64,000 bases of DNA from Pyrinomonadaceae bacterium MAG19_C2-C3 (GTDB lineage Bacteria; Acidobacteriota; Blastocatellia; Pyrinomonadales; Pyrinomonadaceae): contig JANDLT010000002.1 in assembly GCA_024330265.1 (NCBI GenBank), positions 62,001-126,000 of the forward strand, given 5' to 3'. Positions within the stretch are counted from its first letter, which is position 1, and each line of letters starts with the position of its first letter. Below the pieces are notes generated by a model that worked only from the letters and a program-made list of their open reading frames with translations, ran no database searches and was not told where the DNA came from. This document shows positions 34,547 through 42,621 of this stretch, piece by piece. A program made the translations under genes and the position numbers.

Positions 34547-35530
34547 TCAATCCGCGATGTCTTCGTGCTTTTGCCGTTCGCGTTCCGATTTAACGAACAG
34601 TTCTTCAAGCCCGCCTCCCACCTTTTGCACCGCGAGGAGTCGTCCGCCGACTTCGCGCGCTTGGCGCAAGATTTCATCAATCGCCAGTTCATCGGTGACG
34701 ACGACACGCGCCCCGCTTGGGGTTTGTTCGACGAGTGTGGACGAAGTTTGGGCGTTCGCCTTTTGAAGGTGAGCGACAAGCACACCAGTGTTTCCATGTG
34801 CGGCGGCGAGTGTGATTTCCATTGAGCCGTCGCCGGTTTGGGCGCGCAATTCATCGAGCGTGCCGAGATGCGCGAGTTTGCCGGAGCGCATCACGGCGGC
34901 ACGGTCGCACAGCATTTCAACGTCCGACAAGATGTGCGAACAGAAGAAAACGGTTGTGCCGCGTGCGGGCAGCGAAGCCACGAGGTCGCGCACTTCACGC
35001 CGCCCGATAGGGTCAAGCCCGCTCATCGGCTCATCGAGAAACACGATTGACGGATTATTAACCAGAGCCTGCGCGAGTCCGACGCGCTGCAACATGCCTT
35101 TCGAGAAACGCCGCAACTGCTTGTCCCAACTGCGCTCATCAAGTTTGACCTCCGCTAGTTTTTCCTTCGCGCGCTGTCGTCTGGTTTGCGCGTCAAAGCC
35201 GAAAAGTTCGCCGCAGTATTCCAGAAATTCACGCGCTGTCAGGTAATCGTAAAAGTACGGGCGTTCGGGAAGATAGCCTATGTGACGGTGCATTTCCGTG
35301 TCGTCAATCGGACGCCCAAGAATGCGCGCACCGCCCACAGTCGCGGCGGTTAAGCTCATCAAGATTTTGATGGTCGTGGTTTTGCCCGCGCCGTTCGCAC
35401 CGAGAAAGCCGAAGATTTCATCTTTGTTGACGGAGAGCGTCAGGGCATCGAGGGCGCGTTGCGGACGCTTGCGCCAGAAACCGATTTCGTAATCCTTCGT
35501 CAAATTGTCGAGTTCTAAAACTGCCGTCAT
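34547..35530 (-). CDS. ABC transporter ATP-binding protein
   Basis: The 327-residue ATPase has Walker A GANGAGKTTT, signature FSKGMLQRVG, Walker B IVFLDEPMSG and the switch His in FFCSHILSD. A C-terminal extension of about 80 residues follows the core, typical of ABC-2 export ATPases. It should power the permease encoded at 36946-37743, with a TPR-protein gene between them; all three are on the same strand. ATG 35530 has AGGTGA upstream. Cargo is unknown. Confidence 0.92.
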   Translation of the reverse strand: MTAVLELDNLTKDYEIGFWRKRPQRALDALTLSVNKDEIFGFLGANGAGKTTTIKILMSLTAATVGGARILGRPIDDTEMHRHIGYLPERPYFYDYLTAREFLEYCGELFGFDAQTRRQRAKEKLAEVKLDERSWDKQLRRFSKGMLQRVGLAQALVNNPSIVFLDEPMSGLDPIGRREVRDLVASLPARGTTVFFCSHILSDVEMLCDRAAVMRSGKLAHLGTLDELRAQTGDGSMEITLAAAHGNTGVLVAHLQKANAQTSSTLVEQTPSGARVVVTDELAIDEILRQAREVGGRLLAVQKVGGGLEELFVKSERERQKHEDIAD

Positions 35531-35553
35531 CAATTCTTCACCTCTACTAAAAA

Positions 35554-35638
35554 TAGTGGATAACGGATAGTGGATAGTGGATAGTGAAAAAGGATGCTTT
35601 ATAACTATCCGTTATCCACTATCCGTTATCCACTATTT
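35554..35638. repeat. Heptanucleotide inverted array, TAGTGGA/ACTATCC words
   Basis: Left arm: five 7-mers (TAGTGGA, TAACGGA, TAGTGGA, TAGTGGA, TAGTGAA; 35554-35588). Right arm: ACTATCC and GTTATCC alternating (35604-35638). The arms pair with a short loop between the TPR gene and the ABC ATPase gene. Related words occur at 53733-53808. Confidence 0.8.
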
Positions 35639-35639
35639 T

Positions 35640-36593
35640 TTACTTGTAAGGGATTTTCGATTGCGGGTTGAGGTCGGAAGCGCACCCGCCGTTCACTAGA
35701 CGGTACGGCGTGCCGCCGGGGTCGAGAGGTGCGCCCTGTCGGTCAAGCTTGAAGCCCGCGCGTGTGAGCGTGCTTTTAAGTTCCGTCCAATTTGTCGGGC
35801 AAGTCCCGCGCGCTTCCTTGTAGCCAATCAAGGCGCGGTGTAAGCCGTCGCGTTCATCGAGTGAGCGCAGCCATAACAATCGCCCCGCCGCCATCTCTCG
35901 GACTTGTTCATCGTCGGCTTCGTTCAACATCTGTTTGTAGATTTCGCGTGCCGTATCGCGGCTGCCGCCTTCGGCTTGCATACGCGCACCCATCGCGCGC
36001 ATCCACGCGGGCGCGCCTTCGATTTCAGCACCACGCGCGTAAGCCGCGCCCGCCGCCTTGAAGTCTTGTTGTTGCCAGTGGATATAGCCCAAGTGTTGAA
36101 GCAATCGCCATGACTTGGGATTGTTGCGCGCTCCGTCTTCAGTCAAATCAATCGCGGCTTGCGGATTGACGGCGGGCAGCACAGTCGCAATGTAGTCGTA
36201 AGCGGAAACGAATTGCGGGTCGAGTTTGACGGTCGTTTCAAGCAACGGCACGATGAGTTTCAAGTTGAGTGCGCTCAAATCGTCGAGGTTGACGTGACCG
36301 CTACGGGCGACCATCTTGCCGCCGATGTATTGAAGCGAACGCATCCAGTACCAATCCGCGATGAGTCCGCGAAACGCCTGCGGTACAAGCCGCGCGGTCT
36401 GCTTCGCGTCAAGTGCTAATGCTTCATCGCTCATCGTCGCGGACGAACGTATGGCATCACGGCGCACCGCTTCGACGCGGCGCGTCGCAAACACGGAACA
36501 TGCGATGCCGAGTAAGATGAGGATGACGGGCAAAGTCTCCCATCCGTTAACGCCCCGCAATCGGGTTGATGATGTTTTCTCAACAGTTGTCAT
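35640..36593 (-). CDS. Membrane-anchored tetratricopeptide-repeat protein
   Basis: From ATG 36593 the protein has 317 residues. One N-terminal membrane helix (LPVILILLGIACSVFA) is followed by a helical region with TPR-like spacing (for example WRLLQHLGYIHWQQQDFKAAGAAYARGAEI). A conserved-looking segment FRGLIADWYWMRSLQYIGGK precedes it. The C-terminus contains DPGGTPYRL, common in this group of exported proteins. It lies between the ABC permease and ATPase genes and may assist that exporter. An in-frame ATG at 36638 is less likely. Confidence 0.75.
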   Translation of the reverse strand: MTTVEKTSSTRLRGVNGWETLPVILILLGIACSVFATRRVEAVRRDAIRSSATMSDEALALDAKQTARLVPQAFRGLIADWYWMRSLQYIGGKMVARSGHVNLDDLSALNLKLIVPLLETTVKLDPQFVSAYDYIATVLPAVNPQAAIDLTEDGARNNPKSWRLLQHLGYIHWQQQDFKAAGAAYARGAEIEGAPAWMRAMGARMQAEGGSRDTAREIYKQMLNEADDEQVREMAAGRLLWLRSLDERDGLHRALIGYKEARGTCPTNWTELKSTLTRAGFKLDRQGAPLDPGGTPYRLVNGGCASDLNPQSKIPYK

Positions 36594-36640
36594 ATAACGC
36601 AAAAACTCCAAACTTCCACCCTGTCCGACATCCATCATCC

Positions 36641-36912
36641 GTAATTACACAGCCGTCTTCAGACGGCTTTCCGCGAAGCGGCACTTAGACCAGCCGTTCA
36701 ACGGCTGGAGACGATTGCTAATCAATCTCCGCAGCCCGTTTTTAACGGGCTTTCGCTGACCGGCTTGAGCCATTCGGATATGGTGGCTGAAGCCGGGAGT
36801 GAGAAGGACGTTAAAACGCCCTTGCAGATTTAATGACCTCGCTACCCAGCCGTCAAACGGCTGGTCTATACGCCCTCGCGGGGAAGCCGTCTGAAGACGG
36901 CTGAATAGTTAC
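36641..36912. mobile_element. Hairpin-array element, copy A3
   Basis: The same order of parts as copy A2: ends GTAATTACACAGCC and GGCTGAATAGTTAC, AGCCGTC-TTCA-GACGGCT at 36651-36668, CCAGCCGTTCAACGGCTGG, GGACGTTAAAACGCCC, and AGCCGTC-TGAA-GACGGCT at 36885-36902. I could not see a clear target duplication. It fills the gap between the permease and TPR genes, and a heptamer array adjoins its right end. Confidence 0.65.
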
Positions 36913-36916
36913 CCTC

Positions 36917-36951
36917 ACTCATCACCCATTACTCATCACTCATCACTATTT
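36917..36951. repeat. Heptanucleotide array, ACTCATC words, single arm
   Basis: Five 7-mers (ACTCATC, ACCCATT, ACTCATC, ACTCATC, ACTATTT) run into the stop codon of the ABC permease gene. No complementary arm is nearby, unlike most other arrays here. Confidence 0.7.
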
Positions 36952-37743
36952 GAAGTTGCGGCGTTTGAAGATGAGCGTCGCGGCGGCGAGCAGTACCGTG
37001 ACGTAAGCCGTCGTGTAGAGCGTGACGGAAAGCAGTAATGCCGCGCTTGGAATCTCGCCGTGCGCGGCTTGCGTGATGAACGAGTGATTACTGAAGTTGG
37101 GCAACAGGTAATACAGCATCGTGAAGAACGCACGCGCGAAACTTCCGCCGAGCGAATCGGCGAACGCCTGTAAGTCGCGGCTAAAATGCCCGACGATAAA
37201 GAGCGCGAAAGTTAAGAGTGCCGAGAGCGCGGGCGATGAAAACGTCGAGAACAACAACGCGACCGCGACGACGATTGCGAGTTCGAGATAAATCAAAAAC
37301 ATCGTCGGCACGATGCCCGCAATCAACGCGCTCCACCCGCCGCGCACATACAGAAGCGCGAGGATTAACCCGCCGCACATCACCGCGACGTTGACCGCCA
37401 GCGTCACACACAAGCCGAGATATTTGCCGACGAGAAACTCGCCGCGCCCGACGGGTTTAGCGAAAATCGCATACACCGTGCGCCGCTCGATTTCTTTATA
37501 GACGAGTCCCGTGCCGACGAAGATAGCGATGAACGCGCCGAGTATGAGCGACGCGCTCAAACCTAAATCCACGATTATCTTTTCTTCATTCGCCGCCGAG
37601 AGTTCGCCGATGAAGATTGACGTTGCCGTCAAAAGCAACACGAACAACACGAGGTTATACAGCACGCGGTCGCGCACGGCTTCGCGGAAAGTATTGCGTG
37701 CGATTGCCAGCACACGACGCATCGTCGCTGAAAGAGGATTCAT
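36946..37743 (-). CDS. ABC-2 type transporter permease
   Basis: From ATG 37743 the protein has 265 residues (a longer frame to 37830 exists). About six hydrophobic segments are visible, starting with VLYNLVLFVLLLTATSIFI and ending TAYVTVLLAAATLIF. The N-terminal MRRVLAIARNTFREAVRDR and the EIERRTVYAIFAKPVGRGEFLVGKYLG segment are typical of ABC-2 permeases. It should pair with the ATPase at 34547-35530. Substrate unknown. Confidence 0.88.
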   Translation of the reverse strand: MNPLSATMRRVLAIARNTFREAVRDRVLYNLVLFVLLLTATSIFIGELSAANEEKIIVDLGLSASLILGAFIAIFVGTGLVYKEIERRTVYAIFAKPVGRGEFLVGKYLGLCVTLAVNVAVMCGGLILALLYVRGGWSALIAGIVPTMFLIYLELAIVVAVALLFSTFSSPALSALLTFALFIVGHFSRDLQAFADSLGGSFARAFFTMLYYLLPNFSNHSFITQAAHGEIPSAALLLSVTLYTTAYVTVLLAAATLIFKRRNFK

Positions 37744-37863
37744 CGTTTCGTGATTAACTTGCGTTTGCCGTCGCATCAATGATGCCGCGCCATGCTCCTG
37801 AATAACATTGCTTTCTACCTGCTCAAGCATAGATAACCGCTCCGTCTCCGTGTCAAGTAATGT

Positions 37864-39924
37864 CTATTGAATGTTCTTGCCCGACGTTAAAATTCTGGGA
37901 GACAAACCGTGCAACCGTTGTTGGGCGAGTAAGGCGTGAACGGCGGCTTGTGGCTGTAAGTCGCCGGGTTTCGTCAACGTCCCGTCATGGCGCGCCGTCG
38001 CTTCGGCGGCATCAACGCCTGAATGCACGAACCGCCACCACACTTCTGCCGCCGCCGGGTCAATGCGCGTCGCCGCGACGTATTGAATCTGCGCGGCTTT
38101 ATCATCCTCTTCCGCTTCGAGTCGCGCGCCGTAGCTGGCGCGCAAATAAAGCGATTGCGGATAGACGGCGACGGCGTAAGCCAGAGTGTCGAGAGCCGCC
38201 CGCGCGTCTCCGGCATCAACCTCCGCCGCCGCCTGTGAAGCGAAGCAGACGGATGCGTGAAGCCCGCGCCTCGTCGCGTAACGCAGGTGCGGCACGGCTT
38301 CGGCGGCACGCTTTTGATAATAGAGCCGCATCCCGTAATTAAAATGTGTCGAAGTATCGTAAGGAGCAAACCACAGCGCGCGGCGGTAAAGCGTATCTGC
38401 CTGTGCCGCGTCGGAGTTCGCTTGAGCGGCGGCATGGTACATCACGCTCACGCCGCGTGTCGCCGCGCCCGCCAGCATGACGAGCGTTAATATCAAGCCG
38501 CATAGCGCGCCGCGCCGGACGATTGATAAATTGACGCTCGACCAGTCTGTGAAAGCCGTATCGCGCCGCTCGACGATTGAAGACGGCTTCGCATGTTTTG
38601 CCGCTTGAGAGGTCACGACGGCGGCGGCGAAAAAGAAGATAAGACTTCCGCCCGTCCAGTGAAAGCCGAACGAACTCGCTCCGGCACTCAACACGAAGGC
38701 GCATAATCCACCGCCCGCGCCGAGTACGGGCAAAGCGAATTGCGTGCGGCGTAAAGCCAGCCAGAACGCGCGCACCAGCGCACAAGCGAAGAAGATAAAC
38801 AGGAGCAAGCCAACCGCGCCTAGTTCGGCGGCGATTTGCAGGTATTCGTTATGAGCGCGTTCGACGACGCGATCTTCCACCAATCCGACAAGTGGATTAT
38901 TCGTTCGCGTCGCGGCGAACTCGCGTCGCGCTTCCGGGAATTGTGCTTCGTAGTTACCCGCGCCGACGCCAATCACAGGATTATCTCGCGTCATCTGCCA
39001 CGCCGCTCCCCATAACAACATACGAACTTGAGTGCTGTAATCGGTGGCATCCGTCGCGCGCAAGCGCGTCACGGCGGAAGCTCCTTCGCCCGTCGCTTTG
39101 AGGCTGATTTCTTGGGCGAATGTGACGAGGAAGAAGGCGAGAATCAGCACGCCGACACGCTTCGCATTCCGCCCCCGATGTTCGCGGCGGAGCAGCGTCG
39201 CACACGCGAAAACAAGAAGCGTCCCCGTCATCGCGCCGATTGCCGGAGCGCGCTCGAAAACAAATAAAATGCTCGACCACGCGACGAGACTGGTCGCGCC
39301 GCAAAGTATCGCTTGAGTTTTGCGCCGGACGTGCAGCGCGAGTCCCGCGAAAAGCGGTACGGCGACGGCGAGCATTTCGGCGAAGCCGCCGAAGCCGCGA
39401 AGCAAGGGATTTTCATTGAGGCGAACCGAGTGATCCGTCCACGTCCCGCCCGCGATAGATTCAATGATGCACGCGACGGAAAGCATCCATATCACGACAC
39501 CGAGTACGCGAAGCGTCAGGCGCAATTTGCGCGGGTTGCGGACGACGCACATCATCAATGCCAGAAATACTATGAACACGCTCCACGCCAAGCCGTGTTG
39601 AAGCGCGTTGGCGACGTGGGTTGACCATACGGCGGAAAGCGTGTTCCACAAAGCGAAAATTGCTCCGGCAAACAACACGGACAATTCGATTGATGAAAAT
39701 CTTAAATCCGAAATGCGGACGGTGAACATGCGCTTGAGTATTAAGCCGAGCGTCAGGCTAAGGATGAAAGACAGCGCGAGTTCTTGACGAAACGGCAAGC
39801 CGAGATTAACGCGCGGCAAGCCGTCGATGAAGGGCAACGGCAGGACGAGCGACCACAGCGCGGCGACTAGCCGGAGTGGGTCGCCGCTAACCTGCCGAAA
39901 AGTTTGTGTCAACCGGGATGACAT
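37864..39924 (-). CDS. O-antigen ligase-like (Wzy_C) membrane protein with C-terminal TPR region
   Basis: The 686-residue protein has about 10-12 hydrophobic segments in the first 480 residues. The ligase/polymerase landmark is a periplasmic loop with NPVIGVGAGNYEAQFPEAR and VERAHNEYLQIAAELGAVG (His-containing motif). After another membrane span it ends in a TPR-like helical domain (AQADTLYRRALWFAPYD and following). Known relatives attach O-polysaccharide to lipid A core or glycosylate pilins. The pilin genes lie just upstream on the same strand, so a pilin O-oligosaccharyltransferase role is an alternative to LPS ligation. Confidence 0.82.
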   Translation of the reverse strand: MSSRLTQTFRQVSGDPLRLVAALWSLVLPLPFIDGLPRVNLGLPFRQELALSFILSLTLGLILKRMFTVRISDLRFSSIELSVLFAGAIFALWNTLSAVWSTHVANALQHGLAWSVFIVFLALMMCVVRNPRKLRLTLRVLGVVIWMLSVACIIESIAGGTWTDHSVRLNENPLLRGFGGFAEMLAVAVPLFAGLALHVRRKTQAILCGATSLVAWSSILFVFERAPAIGAMTGTLLVFACATLLRREHRGRNAKRVGVLILAFFLVTFAQEISLKATGEGASAVTRLRATDATDYSTQVRMLLWGAAWQMTRDNPVIGVGAGNYEAQFPEARREFAATRTNNPLVGLVEDRVVERAHNEYLQIAAELGAVGLLLFIFFACALVRAFWLALRRTQFALPVLGAGGGLCAFVLSAGASSFGFHWTGGSLIFFFAAAVVTSQAAKHAKPSSIVERRDTAFTDWSSVNLSIVRRGALCGLILTLVMLAGAATRGVSVMYHAAAQANSDAAQADTLYRRALWFAPYDTSTHFNYGMRLYYQKRAAEAVPHLRYATRRGLHASVCFASQAAAEVDAGDARAALDTLAYAVAVYPQSLYLRASYGARLEAEEDDKAAQIQYVAATRIDPAAAEVWWRFVHSGVDAAEATARHDGTLTKPGDLQPQAAVHALLAQQRLHGLSPRILTSGKNIQ

Positions 39925-39959
39925 GCTTATTCGTTTGAAGAATTAAGAAATTAAAGTAA

Positions 39960-40320
39960 CTCACCTTACGCGGTGTAAGTATTTTGCGGCTCTGCCGCCT
40001 GATGTGCGGTGGGGCTTCGCCTCACCGCCGCGACACTTCCCCGACTTCTTCGAGGCTGTGCCTCGAACGCGGGCGGCGCAGCCGCCATAAGTTTCTATAT
40101 GTCGCGCACACCAAGAAGTGGAGCGGAACAATCGTAGGGGCGGGGCTTGTCCCTGCCCGCCGCCCGGCTAGCGCGAACACGGGCGGGGACAAGCCCCGCC
40201 CCTACAATCTTCGCCAATCCACTTCTTGGTGTGTTCTCCATATAGGCGAGTCGGAAAGGCATAGCCTTTCCGCACATCAGGCGGCACAGCCGCAAAATTT
40301 AACCCGCCGCGTAAGGTGAG
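39960..40320. mobile_element. CTCAC-ended element with C-type interior, copy C3, 7-bp target duplication
   Basis: The ends CTCACCTTACGCGG and CCGCGTAAGGTGAG are perfect inverted repeats and match copy A1. AAAGTAA flanks both sides (39953-39959 and 40322-40328, one extra C at the right). The interior resembles C1 and C2: GCGGCTCTGCCGCC, GTGGGGC..GCCTCAC, GAGGCTGTGCCTC, GGCGGCGCAGCCGCC and GAAAGGCATAGCCTTTC. A second element is nested inside it. The 473-nt gap between the O-antigen-ligase and pilin genes holds this and the pilin terminator. Confidence 0.75.
40107..40233. mobile_element. 127-bp palindromic insertion nested in copy C3
   Basis: The outer arms CACACCAAGAAGTGGA and TCCACTTCTTGGTGTG are perfect inverted repeats, and inner arms around GGGGCGGGGCTTGTCCC and its complement also pair. 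Copy C1 has the same flanking sequence without this block, so it is a secondary insertion. TATA is repeated at both junctions. One end sequence recurs alone near 27954. Confidence 0.7.
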
Positions 40321-40336
40321 CAAAGTAAGAACAAAG

Positions 40337-40372
40337 AGCGGGAGCGTGAGCGTTGCTGCTCGCGCTCCCGCT
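40337..40372 (-). terminator. Terminator-like stem after pilin gene 1
   Basis: A 10-bp stem AGCGGGAGCG / CGCTCCCGCT with inner pairing; on the minus strand it is followed by CTTTGTTCTT. It lies 26 nt beyond the pilin stop. Confidence 0.65.
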
Positions 40373-40397
40373 AAAGGATTCAAATTGTGGTCAGAGG

Positions 40398-40895
40398 TTA
40401 GTTGCCGACTGCGGTACCCGTGACACCGGCAAGGTCTGTCGGGATGGCACCTAAGGTTGTTGAAGAGTAGATGACACCCGCGGCGTCCGTCACAAAACTG
40501 CGCGTGCCGGTTTTGTCAACGCCCGCTGTATCGGCAGGCACAGTACCCGCGACAAAGTTCGCCGGTGCGCCGGTCGCCGCCGCAATCGGGGTCGCAAGAA
40601 AGAAATAGCCGCTCTTGGCAGTTCCTGCGTTGAGTGCCGCCGCCAATCTGCCGTCAATCAGGTTCTCCGTGCCGAGTTGGGCAAGGGTCGCGTAACCGCC
40701 GTTGCCGACGGTCGCGGCGTAGCTGGCTTCGGAACTGTGAATTGTACGCACGCTCGATTGAGCGGATGCTTCGTTGGCGGCGCGACGCGAGGCGAGAAGG
40801 TTGGGGATGGCGATGGCGGCGATGATGCCGATAATCGCCACGACGATGAGGAGTTCGATAAGCGAGAAGCCCGCTTGTTTATTGTTCGTAGTCAT
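40398..40895 (-). CDS. Type IV pilin-like protein 1
   Basis: From ATG 40895 (AAGGAG upstream) the prepilin has 165 residues. The class III leader MTTNNKQAG is followed by FSLIELLIVVAIIGIIAAIA, with Glu at mature position 5, the processing and assembly signature for type IV pilins. The helix continues IPNLLASRRAANEASA. The C-terminal domain is small, Ala/Gly/Thr-rich and lacks the paired cysteines of classical PilA. Its 5' third is almost identical in DNA to pilin gene 2, which indicates duplication. A sigma-54-like site lies upstream at 41026-41041. It is either a major pilin or a pseudopilin; context (no gsp genes) favours pilin. Confidence 0.88.
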   Translation of the reverse strand: MTTNNKQAGFSLIELLIVVAIIGIIAAIAIPNLLASRRAANEASAQSSVRTIHSSEASYAATVGNGGYATLAQLGTENLIDGRLAAALNAGTAKSGYFFLATPIAAATGAPANFVAGTVPADTAGVDKTGTRSFVTDAAGVIYSSTTLGAIPTDLAGVTGTAVGN

Positions 40896-41025
40896 TTGTG
40901 TGGTTAGCTCCTTGAGAGGGGTGTGAAAGAATTGGGATGGTTGGATTTTAACTTGTGACGCCAACGGTCGCTCGTAACACTCGTTAGTTTCGATTGCTCC
41001 GCGTGCTGCGGTTGCTATGGTCATT

Positions 41026-41041
41026 AACAAGCTTCGTGCCA
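41026..41041 (-). promoter_or_regulatory. Sigma-54-like promoter for pilin gene 1 (one mismatch)
   Basis: On the minus strand the site reads TGGCACG-AAGC-TTGTT, against consensus TGGCACG-N4-TTGCW. The -24 block is perfect and spacing is right, but the -12 GC is GT. The predicted start lies about 120 nt before the pilin ATG. The mismatch makes it weaker evidence than the site for pilin 2. Confidence 0.5.
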
Positions 41042-41243
41042 GACTTGATGAACCGTAGAAATCGAATAAAAAGCGGCGATAATGTTTATTGAGCCTTCAA
41101 AGCTCGCGTTCAAAAACCTAATCGCACGTTACAAAAAAATGCTTTTAACGAAATTTGTTACCTGCGCGTTGACACTAATTGTCAGGGAAAGATGCGAGAT
41201 TGAATTTTTGCGACGATGTTCGCCGCGCGCTTTGAGCCGGAAA

Positions 41244-41282
41244 CGACGAGAGGTACACAAGCATTATGTGTACCTCTCGTCG
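41244..41282 (-). terminator. Terminator-like hairpin after pilin gene 2
   Basis: A perfect 16-bp stem CGACGAGAGGTACACA / TGTGTACCTCTCGTCG with a 7-nt loop begins 18 nt after the pilin 2 stop. The T-run is short (TTT), so it may stabilise the mRNA end as well as terminate. Nothing else is supported in 41042-41243. Confidence 0.65.
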
Positions 41283-41300
41283 TCTTTGAATGAGCAAGAA

Positions 41301-41834
41301 TTAGTTGTTCAAAGCCGCGCTTGTGCCGTCTGTCAAAGACGTGGATGTTTCGTAATGCGTACCAAGATTTTCGCGGTCATTAAAGATTGCACCGGGCGTG
41401 TCAGTTCCAAAACGACGTGTTCCGGTTCGCGCTCCGACAGCAGTTTCAAAGGGTACTGCCGACAAAACAAAGAACGCTACTTGATTGTTACCGACATCGC
41501 GCGGGATGACCGTAGTTTTGAACTCGTAGCCGCTTTTACTTGAGGTGACACTGGTTGCATCACTACCGCGTAAGAGAGGGTCAATCAATCCTTCCGCTCC
41601 AAGTTCGCCCAAAACCGCAAAATCGCCTTGCCCGCGTGTTGCGGAATAGGTTATCTCGGCACTGACCAACGAGCGAATTGTTGAGATAGCCGACGCTTCG
41701 TTAGCGGCGCGACGCGAGGCGAGAAGGTTGGGGATGGCGATGGCGGCGATGATGCCGATAATCGCCACGACGATGAGAAGTTCGATAAGAGAGAAGCCAC
41801 GCTCACGCGCTGATGTGGAAGTTTGAATCGGCAT
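41301..41834 (-). CDS. Type IV pilin-like protein 2
   Basis: From ATG 41834 (AAGGA upstream) the prepilin has 177 residues. The leader MPIQTSTSARERG precedes FSLIELLIVVAIIGIIAAIA with Glu at mature position 5. The next 20 residues match pilin 1, after which the proteins diverge: this one has a more charged globular domain (for example FKTTVIPRDVGNNQVAFFVLS). No disulfide pair is visible. A perfect sigma-54 consensus promoter sits about 66 nt upstream of the ATG. The pair may be alternative or partner subunits of one fibre. Confidence 0.88.
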   Translation of the reverse strand: MPIQTSTSARERGFSLIELLIVVAIIGIIAAIAIPNLLASRRAANEASAISTIRSLVSAEITYSATRGQGDFAVLGELGAEGLIDPLLRGSDATSVTSSKSGYEFKTTVIPRDVGNNQVAFFVLSAVPFETAVGARTGTRRFGTDTPGAIFNDRENLGTHYETSTSLTDGTSAALNN

Positions 41835-41910
41835 GAAGGAGTTCCTTAATTTGAAGGCGGGTTTGATATGAATCGCGGGCGAGACGGCGAGAACCGCACG
41901 CGCCACACGG

Positions 41911-41926
41911 AGCAATGACCATGCCA
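41911..41926 (-). promoter_or_regulatory. Sigma-54 promoter for pilin gene 2 (perfect consensus)
   Basis: On the minus strand the site reads TGGCATG-GTCA-TTGCT, matching every specified position of TGGCAYR-N4-TTGCW. The predicted transcription start is about 12 nt further, near 41900, leaving a leader of roughly 66 nt. Control of pilin genes by sigma-54 with a PilR-type activator is well known; three candidate activator or kinase loci are in this window. Confidence 0.75.
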
Positions 41927-41976
41927 TGCAATTATTGACCAATGAGATTTGTGGTGTCGCGGTGTCTGAAATCCGG

Positions 41977-42609
41977 TTAAAGATTTATCAAATGGCGGGT
42001 GTCGTTTAGATTCACGACGCGCACATAGCCGTCATCGCGGAGTTGAAAACGGGCGATGCCGCAATTCGCCGTCGCAATCCACACAGGTCGCAAAGTCGCG
42101 GCATCGAGCGCGCCCATGAGATGCAGAGCGAGGATGCCGATTGTTCCGGTGTGGGAAAAGACGGCGAGTGTGCCGCCCGCGTGGTCATCAAGCGCGCGGT
42201 CGAGTTCAAGGGCGGCGCGGTCGAGCATTTGACGATAGCTTTCACCGTTCGGCATGACGTGTTCAAAATCACGGCGCAAGAGCGCGGCGTACTCATCGGG
42301 GTGCGCCGCCGCCGCTTCTTCAAACGTCAAACCTTCCATCACACCGACGCCGCGCTCACGAAACGCCGCACGCTCGTTTATCTTCAATCCGGTGAGACGC
42401 GCGAGCGGTGCGGCGGTATCAACGGCGCGCGGCAAGTCGGACGAATAAATCGCGGTGACGCTTTCAAGCTTGAGAGCCTGCGCGGTCGCTTCGGCTTGGG
42501 CGTGACCGCGCGTCGAGAGCGGCGTCGCCGTGTGTCCGCCGAAACGCCCTTCGGTATTGCCTTGCGATTGCCCGTGACGGATGAGAAGAACGCGGGTGGT
42601 GATTGACAT
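41977..42609 (-). CDS. Histidine phosphatase family protein (CobC/GpmB-like)
   Basis: The 210-residue protein starts VLLIRHGQSQGNTEGRFGGH, with the phospho-accepting RHG. ERGVGVMEG and VFSHTGTIGIL (second His) complete the site. Length matches broad-specificity phosphatases and alpha-ribazole phosphatase. No cobalamin genes are near, so I keep the general name. The ATG at 42609 lies 12 nt after the prfA stop on the same strand, suggesting an operon. Confidence 0.88.
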   Translation of the reverse strand: MSITTRVLLIRHGQSQGNTEGRFGGHTATPLSTRGHAQAEATAQALKLESVTAIYSSDLPRAVDTAAPLARLTGLKINERAAFRERGVGVMEGLTFEEAAAAHPDEYAALLRRDFEHVMPNGESYRQMLDRAALELDRALDDHAGGTLAVFSHTGTIGILALHLMGALDAATLRPVWIATANCGIARFQLRDDGYVRVVNLNDTRHLINL

Positions 42610-42621
42610 TGACAATCGAAG

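Noticed and set aside
41169..41192. TTGACA with palindrome TGACA-N5-TGTCA between the pilin genes as a plus-strand promoter
   Set aside because: No -10 box at proper spacing and no plus-strand gene downstream.
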